Made by a program: the position numbers and the translations under genes. Source: Bacteroidales bacterium (GTDB lineage: Bacteria > Bacteroidota > Bacteroidia > Bacteroidales > GCA-2748055). From it: 42,881 bases of DNA. Positions 17,560 through 25,986 of the stretch are shown in pieces. Each line of letters begins with the position of its first letter. Position 1 is the first letter of the stretch. The notes below the pieces were generated by a model. It did no database searches and was not told the origin of the DNA. It worked only from the letters and a program-made list of their open reading frames with translations. The stretch is from positions 1 to 42,881 of the forward strand of contig JAGYMF010000003.1 of assembly GCA_018400695.1 (NCBI GenBank), written 5' to 3'.

Positions 17560-18912
17560 TCAGAATGTCAGTGAGAAAATGGTCTCCTTCTCCGGCTGCG
17601 ACTGGGCCGTGATGGTGCCGCCGTGAAGCCGGAGGATCTGCCGCGACAGGCTCAGTCCGATCCCGGAGCCGCTTCTCTTGGTCGTAAAAAATGGGATAAA
17701 GATCTTATCGAGCACCTCCTGGAGGATCCCGCGGCCGTTGTCGGTGACCTGGATGGTGGGTCGTCCCCGTTTGTTGTAGTAGCCCCTGATCGATATGTGC
17801 CCGTTAGCCACCCCCTCAAGGGCCTGCGTAGAATTCTTGATGAGGTTGATGAGTACCTGGGAGATCATGTGCTCGTCGATCTGCAGCAGGATGCTCTCCG
17901 ATTCAATGGTATAGGTCAGCTTAACCCCCTGGTCCTCCACCTCCTTCTTCATCAGCGTTACGACATTTTCCACCAATGTCTTCATCTGTATCATCTCAAA
18001 ATTCGGCTGTGGAATCTTGGTAAGGCTGCGGTAGGTCTCTACAAAATTCATCAACCCTGTGCTTCGCTTGTTGATGGTCTGCAGTGCCTGCTGGATCTCC
18101 TTCACCGCCTCTTTGTCAAGCGAGGGCGCCTCTTTGTCCTCCTGAAGATATCCTTTGATCATCATCTCAATGGTCGATGAGAGGCTGGAGATGGGGGCAA
18201 TGGAGTTCATGATCTCATGGGTGAGGACCCTGATCAGCTTCTGCCACGATTCGGTCTCCTGCAGTTCCAGGACGTTCTGAATATTTTTTACGGTGGTCAG
18301 CATGAGACGCTTGTCCTTCACTTTAAACTCGGTGGTCTGGATCGCCAGCTGCAACAGGTCGTCCTCATCCTGCACCTTCACGAGGAGGTTTTCGCCCGGC
18401 TGGATTTTCAGCAGGGTATCGCTGAGCTCCTGGCTCAGGGTGCTGAGCTGACGGATGTTTTTCAGTGTGCTGACCTGGAAGAGTTTCTTTGCTGCCGGAT
18501 TGATCATCTCCACCTCCCCGTTAGGCTGGTAGGAAAGGATGCTTACGTCGATATTCTGCACGATCGTTTGCAGGTAATGGAAGTGTTCCTCCTTCTCTGC
18601 ACGCACCTGCTGGAAATCATCCATCACATCGTTGAAGGCTTCATGCAGTGCCTCGAACGACGGACCTGCATCTTTCATGGTAAAGGTCCGGGTAAACTCC
18701 GAATACCTGATCGAATCCAGGAAATTGGTCAGCTCCCTGTTTGTCCGGTCAACATAGCGGATCAGTGCCCAGACCTGGTACACCATCAGCGCGACCACCA
18801 TGACAGGCGTGAAGATATGTGACTGGTCCAGCGACAGGAACAGCAACAGGCATGTGAAGGTGATCAGCAATACCCTGATGGTTACATTAACCCTGAATTG
18901 TTTATAAACCAT
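17560..18912 (-). CDS. Sensor histidine kinase (NtrY/AtoS-like, paired with an NtrC-type regulator)
   Basis: Two N-terminal TM segments. 'VLTHEIMNSIAPISSLSSTIE' (H-box), 'QVLINLIKNSTQAL', 'VTDNGRGI', 'GSGIGLSLSRQILRLHGGTI'. Confidence 0.92.
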   Translation of the reverse strand: MVYKQFRVNVTIRVLLITFTCLLLFLSLDQSHIFTPVMVVALMVYQVWALIRYVDRTNRELTNFLDSIRYSEFTRTFTMKDAGPSFEALHEAFNDVMDDFQQVRAEKEEHFHYLQTIVQNIDVSILSYQPNGEVEMINPAAKKLFQVSTLKNIRQLSTLSQELSDTLLKIQPGENLLVKVQDEDDLLQLAIQTTEFKVKDKRLMLTTVKNIQNVLELQETESWQKLIRVLTHEIMNSIAPISSLSSTIEMMIKGYLQEDKEAPSLDKEAVKEIQQALQTINKRSTGLMNFVETYRSLTKIPQPNFEMIQMKTLVENVVTLMKKEVEDQGVKLTYTIESESILLQIDEHMISQVLINLIKNSTQALEGVANGHISIRGYYNKRGRPTIQVTDNGRGILQEVLDKIFIPFFTTKRSGSGIGLSLSRQILRLHGGTITAQSQPEKETIFSLTF

Positions 18913-20281
18913 GCTTCTCCATTCTTCTGTATAAAGAGGTACGTGTTAATCCCAGCTGTGATGAGGCCTGACTGATGTTTCCCTGGTTCTGCTTCATCAC
19001 CTTGTTGATCACCGCCTTTTCGATTTCGTCCAGGTTGTACGTTCCAAAGTCATTGCCGTCGAACGATGCTGAATGATCATTGGAAAGCATAAAGTCCTCC
19101 GCACCCAGGCTGGTGCTGTCACTCATGATCACCGCCCGCTCAATCGCATGCTGCAGCTCCCTGACATTTCCGGGCCACTGGTACTGGTTGAGCTTCTTGA
19201 TGGCGGATGACTGGATGTTGCGGATCGACTTTTTGTATTTCTTGCTGTAAATCTTCAGAAAGTGATCGGCCAGGATCGGGATGTCGCCGGTACGGTCCCT
19301 CAGCGGGGGAAGGTGGATCTCAACCGTATTGATCCTGTAAAGCAGGTCCTGCCGGAAGTTGCCCTTGCTGACATCCTCGTGGATGTTGATGTTGGTGGCA
19401 CAGATGAGCCTTACATCTACCGGCAAGGGCTTTGTGGCACCTACCCGGACCACCTCCTGCCGCTCGATCACGGTGAGCAGCTTTGACTGAAGGGGGTAGG
19501 AGAGGTTGCCGATCTCATCCAGGAAGAGGGTGCCGCCCGAGGCGATCTCAAACCTACCCTGCTTCATCTTGTGTGCATCGGTGAATGCCCCCTTCTCATG
19601 ACCAAAAAGTTCACTCTCAAAAAGCGTCTCGGCAATAGAGCCCAGGTCGACACTGATAAAGACCTCCTCCTTGCGGATGGAGTTCCGGTATATGGCCCTT
19701 GCAACCAGCTCTTTTCCTGTACCGTTCTCACCGAGGATCAGCACGTTGGCATCCGTGGCAGCCACCTTTTTGATCGTCCGGAATACCTCCTGCATCTCCG
19801 GCGAATTACCAATGAAGTCGGTGAAGGGCTGGTCCAGTACCGCACTGATCTCCTGTTGCCTGATCTTGAGTGATGCTGCCTGTACCTTCGACCGGTGGAG
19901 GTTCACGGCAGAATTGATGGTGGCCAGGATCTTTTCGTTCTGCCAGGGTTTTAACACAAAGTCAGTCGCCCCTGACTTGATCGCCTTCACAGCCTTTTCA
20001 GCATCACCGTAAGCTGTAATAAAAACCACAACGGCATTGGGGTCCAGGTCGAGAATAACACTCAGGGCATCAAAACCCTCCTGTCCGCTGATGGCATCCT
20101 TGGTGAAATTCATATCGAGCAGGATGACGTCCCAATCCTCCTTTTGCATCATTGCGGGAATCTGCTCCGGACCGCTCAGTGTCTCTATCCGTTCAACGTG
20201 CTGGCGCAGCAATAGCTTCAGCGCAAACAGGATGTCTTCATTGTCGTCGACAACCAGGATCTTTCCTTTTTTTTCGTCCAT
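18902..20281 (-). CDS. Sigma-54-dependent response regulator (REC, AAA+, Fis-type HTH)
   Basis: 'ILVVDDNEDILFALKLLL', 'ILGENGTGKELVARAIY', 'ESELFGHEKGAFTDAHKMKQGRFEIASGGTLFLDEIGNL' (contains GAFTDA), 'NQGNISQASSQLGLTRTSLYRRMEKHGL' (Fis HTH). Confidence 0.96.
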   Translation of the reverse strand: MDEKKGKILVVDDNEDILFALKLLLRQHVERIETLSGPEQIPAMMQKEDWDVILLDMNFTKDAISGQEGFDALSVILDLDPNAVVVFITAYGDAEKAVKAIKSGATDFVLKPWQNEKILATINSAVNLHRSKVQAASLKIRQQEISAVLDQPFTDFIGNSPEMQEVFRTIKKVAATDANVLILGENGTGKELVARAIYRNSIRKEEVFISVDLGSIAETLFESELFGHEKGAFTDAHKMKQGRFEIASGGTLFLDEIGNLSYPLQSKLLTVIERQEVVRVGATKPLPVDVRLICATNINIHEDVSKGNFRQDLLYRINTVEIHLPPLRDRTGDIPILADHFLKIYSKKYKKSIRNIQSSAIKKLNQYQWPGNVRELQHAIERAVIMSDSTSLGAEDFMLSNDHSASFDGNDFGTYNLDEIEKAVINKVMKQNQGNISQASSQLGLTRTSLYRRMEKHGL

Positions 20282-20499
20282 GGGTATATATTTTTTTAAT
20301 TACCGGTTTTTTGTACACAAAAAAAATGCCTTATCCACTAAGGAATTAAACGACAAATAGTTTTCGTGCAGACAGCTTGAGCAAATATAGTAAAAAGGTG
20401 TACGTTTCCGAACAGCTGACCACCATTATCGAACATTTTTTTTTCCTGCTATCTTCTCTGTTTTGTATTAAAGGATTGATTCTCAAAAAGGTATTTTCT

Positions 20500-20515
20500 T
20501 TGGCACAATAAATGA
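20500..20515 (+). promoter_or_regulatory. Candidate sigma-54 promoter (perfect -24 TTGGCAC, weak -12) upstream of the HlyD-type gene
   Basis: TTGGCACAATAAATGA. The -24 element matches, but ATGA replaces TTGC at the expected -12 position. Confidence 0.3.
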
Positions 20516-20615
20516 ATTGTCCATCAGCAAATAATCAATTTTTTATACGTGAACATGGTTATTTGCGAAGGATAAGTTACTGCTTATCAAGATCAATAAA
20601 TTTAAAACTGACAAC

Positions 20616-21884
20616 ATGGACGGAATGGACCGTATCATAGAGAAAAAGAGAGGACTGACCAGAAAAACTGCGATGTATGGTGTCATGGGCATCCTGATCC
20701 TGACAATGGCAGGGATCCTCATCTTCGGAGATAAAAGTTCAAAGTACAATGTGGAGCTGTCACGGCTGACCATCGACGAGGTCAGAATGGATGTGTTCCA
20801 GGATTATATCACTGAGCAAGGGGTTGTGCAACCGATCAGGACCATCTACCTTGATGCTGTGGAAGGCGGACGCGTGGAGGAGATCCTGATTGAGGAGGGC
20901 AGCACGGTCAGCAAGGGCGATGTGATCCTGCGGATGAGCAACAACAACCTCCTCCTGGAGATCACCAACAACGAGGCCCAGGTGGTGCGTGCAATCAATG
21001 AACTACGTACAGCCAGGCTGTCGATGGACCAGCAGAAGCTGGCGAACAAGCAGCAGATCATCCGGCTCAACAACCAGGTCAAGCAGGAGAAACGGATGTT
21101 TGAGAAGAACAAGCTGCTGGTGGCCCAGAACCATATCTCTCAGGAGGAGTTCGACCGGTCGGCCGAGGCCTATGAAACCTCCCTGGCACAACTGGATCTT
21201 GTGAAGGAGACGTACAGGAACGACTCCATCTACCGTGCTATTCAGATCAGCTCGCTGGAGTCTTCCGTGAAGAGCATGGAAAAGAGCATGACAATTATCC
21301 GTAAGAGACTGGAGAGCCTCAATTTTAAAGCCCCCGTGGATGGCGAACTTGCCACGCTGACACCCGAAATCGGTCAGGTGATCAACTATGGCACCAGGGT
21401 GGGGACGATCAACATCCTTGAATCGTATAAGATGCGTGTGGAAATTGATGAGCATTATATTGCCAGGATACATACCGGTCTTACCGGGGAATGTGATTTT
21501 GCCAATAAATCTTATCCGGCAGAGATCGCCAAGGTATACCCGGAGGTGCAAAACGGGCGTTTCGGTGTTGATATGGTCTTCACGGGAGATGTTCCGGAAC
21601 AGATCAGGATCGGACAGGCATCCCGTATCAGGCTGCAGCTGGGAGAATCAAGGGAGGGTTTGCTGCTTTCCAAAGGAGGTTTCTACAGCAAGACCGGCGG
21701 ACAGTGGGTGTTTGTGGTGGATCCTTCGGGCGATTTTGCAGTGAAGCGGGATATCTCCATCGGAAGACAAAATCCACGGTATTATGAGGTGCTTTCGGGA
21801 CTTGAGCCCGGTGAAAAGGTGATCACATCAAGCTACCAAACCTTTGCCGATCACGATAAGCTGATCCTCAAAGACAACAATTAA
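20616..21884 (+). CDS. HlyD/MFP-family periplasmic adaptor subunit
   Basis: Single N-terminal TM. 'VEGGRVEEILIEEGSTVSKGDVILRMSNNNLLLEI' (lipoyl-like), a coiled coil, 'FKAPVDGELATLTPEIGQVINYGTRVGTI', 'VLSGLEPGEKVITSSYQTF'. Confidence 0.92.
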   Translation: MDGMDRIIEKKRGLTRKTAMYGVMGILILTMAGILIFGDKSSKYNVELSRLTIDEVRMDVFQDYITEQGVVQPIRTIYLDAVEGGRVEEILIEEGSTVSKGDVILRMSNNNLLLEITNNEAQVVRAINELRTARLSMDQQKLANKQQIIRLNNQVKQEKRMFEKNKLLVAQNHISQEEFDRSAEAYETSLAQLDLVKETYRNDSIYRAIQISSLESSVKSMEKSMTIIRKRLESLNFKAPVDGELATLTPEIGQVINYGTRVGTINILESYKMRVEIDEHYIARIHTGLTGECDFANKSYPAEIAKVYPEVQNGRFGVDMVFTGDVPEQIRIGQASRIRLQLGESREGLLLSKGGFYSKTGGQWVFVVDPSGDFAVKRDISIGRQNPRYYEVLSGLEPGEKVITSSYQTFADHDKLILKDNN

Positions 21885-21965
21885 ATACTGCTTTCAGGTC
21901 GTATTGTACGGACCATATATTGAAAAAGTACTGTACATGATCCATATATTTAAAGACACGCTGAT

Positions 21966-23327
21966 ATGAAACCCTTTATCATTAACGTACTGGCCCTGTC
22001 ACTGTTTACCATCTCAATTTCTGCCCAGGAGCAGGACAACTGGCCGCTCGACAGATGCATTGTATATGCCATGGAAAACAATATCTCTCTAAAACGGGAA
22101 GCATTGTCTGCCGAGCTGGACAGGAAGGACCTTGCGCAGAGCAAGCTTGACCTGCTTCCCGATCTGAACGGACAGGTAGAGCACAACCTGGGCGCCGGAC
22201 GGGTGCTCGACCGGGGAACTTACGAGTGGGTGAACACCGATGTGAGCCAGGGAGACCTGGGTGTGGTAAGCAGTGTGACGTTGTTCGGAGGATTGACGGG
22301 ATACAATTCGATAAAAATGTCAGAGGCCGGATCGCTGGCCTCCCTCGCGCGACTGGAGCAGCTGGGGAACAATATCCAGTTGCAGGTGATGACTGGTTAC
22401 CTTGACCTGTTGCAAAAGATGGAACTGTATGAGATTGCTGTGGAGAAGGCCGATGTTACAGCAATGCAGGTCGATCGGATGAAAAAGCTGCAGGAGGTTG
22501 GAAATGTTTCGGCAGGAGAAGTTCTCGAGGTGAAGGCCCAGCTGTCATCAGAGAAATACAACATGACCATGGCAAAGAACGCGATGGATGTGGCAAAGCT
22601 TACCCTGGTCCAGCTGCTGAACCTGCCGGATCCGGAATCGTTCAGCATCGAAAAGCCGGCCATAGAGGATCCGTCGCTATTGAAAATACCAGATCTGGAG
22701 ACTGTATATACGCTTGCTGTTAAGAAACTTCCACAGGTCAGGGGCGCTGAACACAACATCAATTACCAGGAGAAAAACCTGGCTGTGGCACGTGGCCGGC
22801 TCTCCCCGGAGTTGTACCTCCGCGCACTCTACTATTCCAACTACAGCGATAAACTGATCAACCCCAGGGAGGTGAACCCTTCCGAACCGGTGTTGAATTA
22901 TCCCGTTCCTCAGCAGGTGTTCGACAACCAGTACAGGCAGGTGAGCATCGGATTGAACATCCCAGTATTTAACAAATGGCAGCACCGTACGAATATCAGC
23001 AAAGCGAAGATCGGACTTGAGGATGCACACTATGAGCTGGAGCTTACCAAGCAGCAGCTGTTCAAGGAGATTCAGCAGTATCATTCGGATGTCAGGGCGG
23101 CGTATGACAAATACCAGGCAGCGGTCGAATCGCACGAAAACAGTGAAGAGGCATTCCGCTATGCGGAGGAGAAGTTCAAGGTAGGGATGGCGACAGCCCT
23201 CGAACTGGAAGAGGCACGCAACCGCCTGTTTGCTGCCCGCGCAGAACAGGTCAGCGCCAGGTACCTTTTTATCTTCTACATGGAGATCCTTGAATTTTTC
23301 TCGGGAGAGGAGATATCGCTGACCTGA
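21966..23327 (+). CDS. TolC-family outer-membrane efflux protein
   Basis: Signal peptide 'MKPFIINVLALSLFTISISAQ'. TolC repeats 'QLQVMTGYLDLLQKMELYEIAVEKADVTAMQVDRMKKLQEVGNVSAGEVLEVKAQLSSEKYNMTMAKNAMDVAKLTLVQLLNL'. 'QYRQVSIGLNIPVFNKWQHRTNISKAKIGLEDA'. Confidence 0.93.
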   Translation: MKPFIINVLALSLFTISISAQEQDNWPLDRCIVYAMENNISLKREALSAELDRKDLAQSKLDLLPDLNGQVEHNLGAGRVLDRGTYEWVNTDVSQGDLGVVSSVTLFGGLTGYNSIKMSEAGSLASLARLEQLGNNIQLQVMTGYLDLLQKMELYEIAVEKADVTAMQVDRMKKLQEVGNVSAGEVLEVKAQLSSEKYNMTMAKNAMDVAKLTLVQLLNLPDPESFSIEKPAIEDPSLLKIPDLETVYTLAVKKLPQVRGAEHNINYQEKNLAVARGRLSPELYLRALYYSNYSDKLINPREVNPSEPVLNYPVPQQVFDNQYRQVSIGLNIPVFNKWQHRTNISKAKIGLEDAHYELELTKQQLFKEIQQYHSDVRAAYDKYQAAVESHENSEEAFRYAEEKFKVGMATALELEEARNRLFAARAEQVSARYLFIFYMEILEFFSGEEISLT

Positions 23328-23446
23328 ACAACCTGTAAGCAGTAAAATAGCGCTGTTTATTCTTGTCTTTTGCACTTCGGTCAAAAAAAACAGGTCAGCA
23401 ATTATTTAATGGAGGAAACTGTTAATTTTGTTCCTCAAATTTATCC

Positions 23447-24019
23447 TTGATGAAGAAAGCATTTCTTGCCATTGCTGTGTGCCTGTTTTTCACTGTCCTT
23501 TCGCATGGACAGGTCATTAATTTTGCCAAAACATTGCCTGTAAGGGCATTTAGTCTCTCAGTAGCACCGGTTTATAATGTACCCAATGTGTTTCACCGCG
23601 ATATGGAGGGGGTCTCCTATATGCTGATGGCCGGGTATGGCTTAGGCTACGATGTGGATATGAGCCTGAAATACGCCTATACCAACAGTGACGATTTTTT
23701 TGGTGTTGACGTACAGTATCTTTTCAGGGAGACCAGGAGCAGTTACTACTCCTTCTTCGGTGGCATGCACAAGTGGGAGGAGTACGGCATTGATCTCACA
23801 GTAAGCTACACCCACACCCCACAGTACTGGATCAACCTCTCAGCCGGACTCGATATGGATGTCGATTTCACCAGTCAGCTGGAGCTCAGGGCCTGGATTC
23901 CGCTGAACGTGGGGATCAACCTGGACGACCGCTATTACCTGTTCCTCGAGTACGACCTGCCTGCCAATGAGCGTGCCTGGGATATTCTGGGTGGCGGTAT
24001 CACCTTTATCTTTCGCTAA
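23447..24019 (+). CDS. Small outer-membrane beta-barrel-like protein
   Basis: Signal peptide 'MKKAFLAIAVCLFFTVLSHGQ'. Strand-like pattern ending '..WDILGGGITFIFR' (terminal aromatic strand). Confidence 0.65.
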   Translation: MMKKAFLAIAVCLFFTVLSHGQVINFAKTLPVRAFSLSVAPVYNVPNVFHRDMEGVSYMLMAGYGLGYDVDMSLKYAYTNSDDFFGVDVQYLFRETRSSYYSFFGGMHKWEEYGIDLTVSYTHTPQYWINLSAGLDMDVDFTSQLELRAWIPLNVGINLDDRYYLFLEYDLPANERAWDILGGGITFIFR

Positions 24020-24088
24020 CGACCGGTGCTATTATCCACACCATGGATGGACAACCTGATCCTGCGTTGCCACAACGCCTTCAGCAGT

Positions 24089-25759
24089 TCAATCCCTTTC
24101 CCGGTCATAGACCAGCGTTCCGCCTGAATAGGTCTGCATTACCCGGATATGTGGAATATTTTTTTCCGGTGCCGTCATGATGTCGGTTTCCGTGACCACG
24201 AAGTCGGCCAGTTTTCCTTTTTCGATGCTCCCCTTGAATGCCTCTTCGAATGCGGCTTTGGCTGCCCAGGTGGTCATGGCACGCAACGCCTCCTCCCTGG
24301 TGAGTGCCTCTGACATGATGAATCCCTCTGCGGGATAGCCTGCATGGTCCTTTCGGGCCACGGCGGCGTAGAAGCCGTACAGTGGATTGATATCCTCGAC
24401 AGGAAAGTCGCTGCCATTGGGGATCCATCCCAGCTGGTTCATCAGGGTCCTGTAGCTGTATGCGCCGGTCATCCGTTCTGCCCCCAGCCGCTCTTCCGCC
24501 CAGTACATGTCGGACGTGGCATGCGTCGGCTGAACAGAGGGTACAATGCTGTATTTTCCGAACAGTTCGAAATCGTCCGGATGGATCACCTGTGCATGTT
24601 CGATCCGCCAGCGCCTGTCATTTTTTCCACCGAGCAGTCCGCCATAGATCTCCAGCATCCGCCGGTTGGCAGCATCGCCGATGCAGTGGGTTGCTACCTG
24701 GAAATTATTTTCATACGCCAGGCGGCACCACTTTTCCAGTTGCGATTTTTCTGTAATGAAGAGTCCGCTGTTGCCCGGATCGTCGGAATACGGTTCAATC
24801 ATACGGGCGCCCCTGGACCCCAGTGCACCATCGGCATACAGCTTAACCGTTCCTACCGTAAGCCGCTCTGTCTGCAGCATCCCATGTGTGATATAGGTGT
24901 TGAGGTTATCCTCCGACGGTTCGAGCCAGGCGTTGATCCTCATTTTCAGTGTGCCGGCTGAATGCATTGAATCCAGCAGCTGCACCACTTCCCTGGTGAG
25001 CCCTGCATCCGACAGGGAGGTGAGTCCCACGGAAAAGCAGTTCTCCTCTGCCATTTTAATGCCCGCCACGGTCGCCTCGCGGCCGGGCAGGGGGATATGC
25101 ATATCCACCAGCTGGATGGCATTGTCGATGAGGATCCCGGTAGGTTCGCCGTTCTGTACGATCACCTCACCACCGGCGATCCTGCTTTCTGCCGTGATGC
25201 CGGCGATCTCCAGTGCTTTGGAGTTGGCCCATCCGGCGTGTCCGTCGACCCGTCGCAGCAATACGGGAATATCGGGAAAAAATTTGTCAAGATGTTCTTT
25301 TCCGGGGAACGTCTGCACCGTCCAGTCGTTCTGGTCCCACCCGCGTCCTGTGATCCAGAAGGGTTGTCCGGGATCACTTCCGGGCTTCCGTGCGGGATGG
25401 TTTTCGGCAAATGTTTTACAGCGATCCACGATCTCTTCGATCGATGTGGTGCCTGTCAGCTCCACCTCGTTCAGGGAGAGGCCGTAGCCGACGAAGTGGC
25501 TGTGGGCGTCATTCCATCCGGGGTATATAAAACAGTCTTTCAGCGAGATAACCATCTTCGCGCTGTACTGCTGTTCCATCGCTTCGGATGTTCCGGTATC
25601 CACAATTTCTCCATCCCTGACAACGAAAGATTCCACAACGGAGAAAGCGGGGTCCACAGTATACACGGTGGCATCTTTCACGAGGAGATCGGCTTTTTCT
25701 TTATTCATCTGACAACCTGTAAATATGATCAATACGGTGAGTACAATGTTTCGCATCAT
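24089..25759 (-). CDS. Amidohydrolase family lipoprotein (YtcJ-like)
   Basis: ORF 24089..25858. The likely start is 25759 (MMRNIVLTVLIIFTGCQMNKEKADLLVKDATVYTVD, lipobox FTGC). 'YPGWNDAHSHFVGYG', 'VATHCIGDAANRRMLEIY', 'RWRIEHAQVIHPDDFELFGK', 'NGSDFPVEDINPLYGFYAAVAR'. Confidence 0.92.
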   Translation of the reverse strand: MMRNIVLTVLIIFTGCQMNKEKADLLVKDATVYTVDPAFSVVESFVVRDGEIVDTGTSEAMEQQYSAKMVISLKDCFIYPGWNDAHSHFVGYGLSLNEVELTGTTSIEEIVDRCKTFAENHPARKPGSDPGQPFWITGRGWDQNDWTVQTFPGKEHLDKFFPDIPVLLRRVDGHAGWANSKALEIAGITAESRIAGGEVIVQNGEPTGILIDNAIQLVDMHIPLPGREATVAGIKMAEENCFSVGLTSLSDAGLTREVVQLLDSMHSAGTLKMRINAWLEPSEDNLNTYITHGMLQTERLTVGTVKLYADGALGSRGARMIEPYSDDPGNSGLFITEKSQLEKWCRLAYENNFQVATHCIGDAANRRMLEIYGGLLGGKNDRRWRIEHAQVIHPDDFELFGKYSIVPSVQPTHATSDMYWAEERLGAERMTGAYSYRTLMNQLGWIPNGSDFPVEDINPLYGFYAAVARKDHAGYPAEGFIMSEALTREEALRAMTTWAAKAAFEEAFKGSIEKGKLADFVVTETDIMTAPEKNIPHIRVMQTYSGGTLVYDRERD

Positions 25760-25814
25760 CTTTTTTTTGTAAATGTAGATATTCCTGCCGAAAAAAAAAG
25801 ACAGCAGCATCATC

Positions 25815-25915
25815 TGTCCGGTTGGGGAGGCTGGTGAACTGTCTGCCGCAAGCATCAAAAAGGGCGTTGTTGCAGCAACAGGAGATGTCCGGCTGTGGAG
25901 GCTGGGGAACTATCT
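25815..25915. repeat. Imperfect 30-bp direct repeat pair (26/30), period 71 bp, upstream of cca
   Basis: tgtccggttggggaggctggtgaactgtct (25815-25844) versus tgtccggctgtggaggctggggaactatct (25886-25915). Confidence 0.8.
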
Positions 25916-25972
25916 TTCCCTACTACAACTGCGGATGTTGGTTCGGAAAGCATGCGGTCCCTCTTTTTTGTG

Positions 25973-25980
25973 TATTTTTG
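25973..25980 (+). promoter_or_regulatory. Candidate Bacteroidetes -7 element (TAnnTTTG) just upstream of cca ATG
   Basis: TATTTTTG matches TAnnTTTG. No convincing -33 TTTG was seen at the usual spacing. Confidence 0.3.
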
Positions 25981-25986
25981 CAGTAT

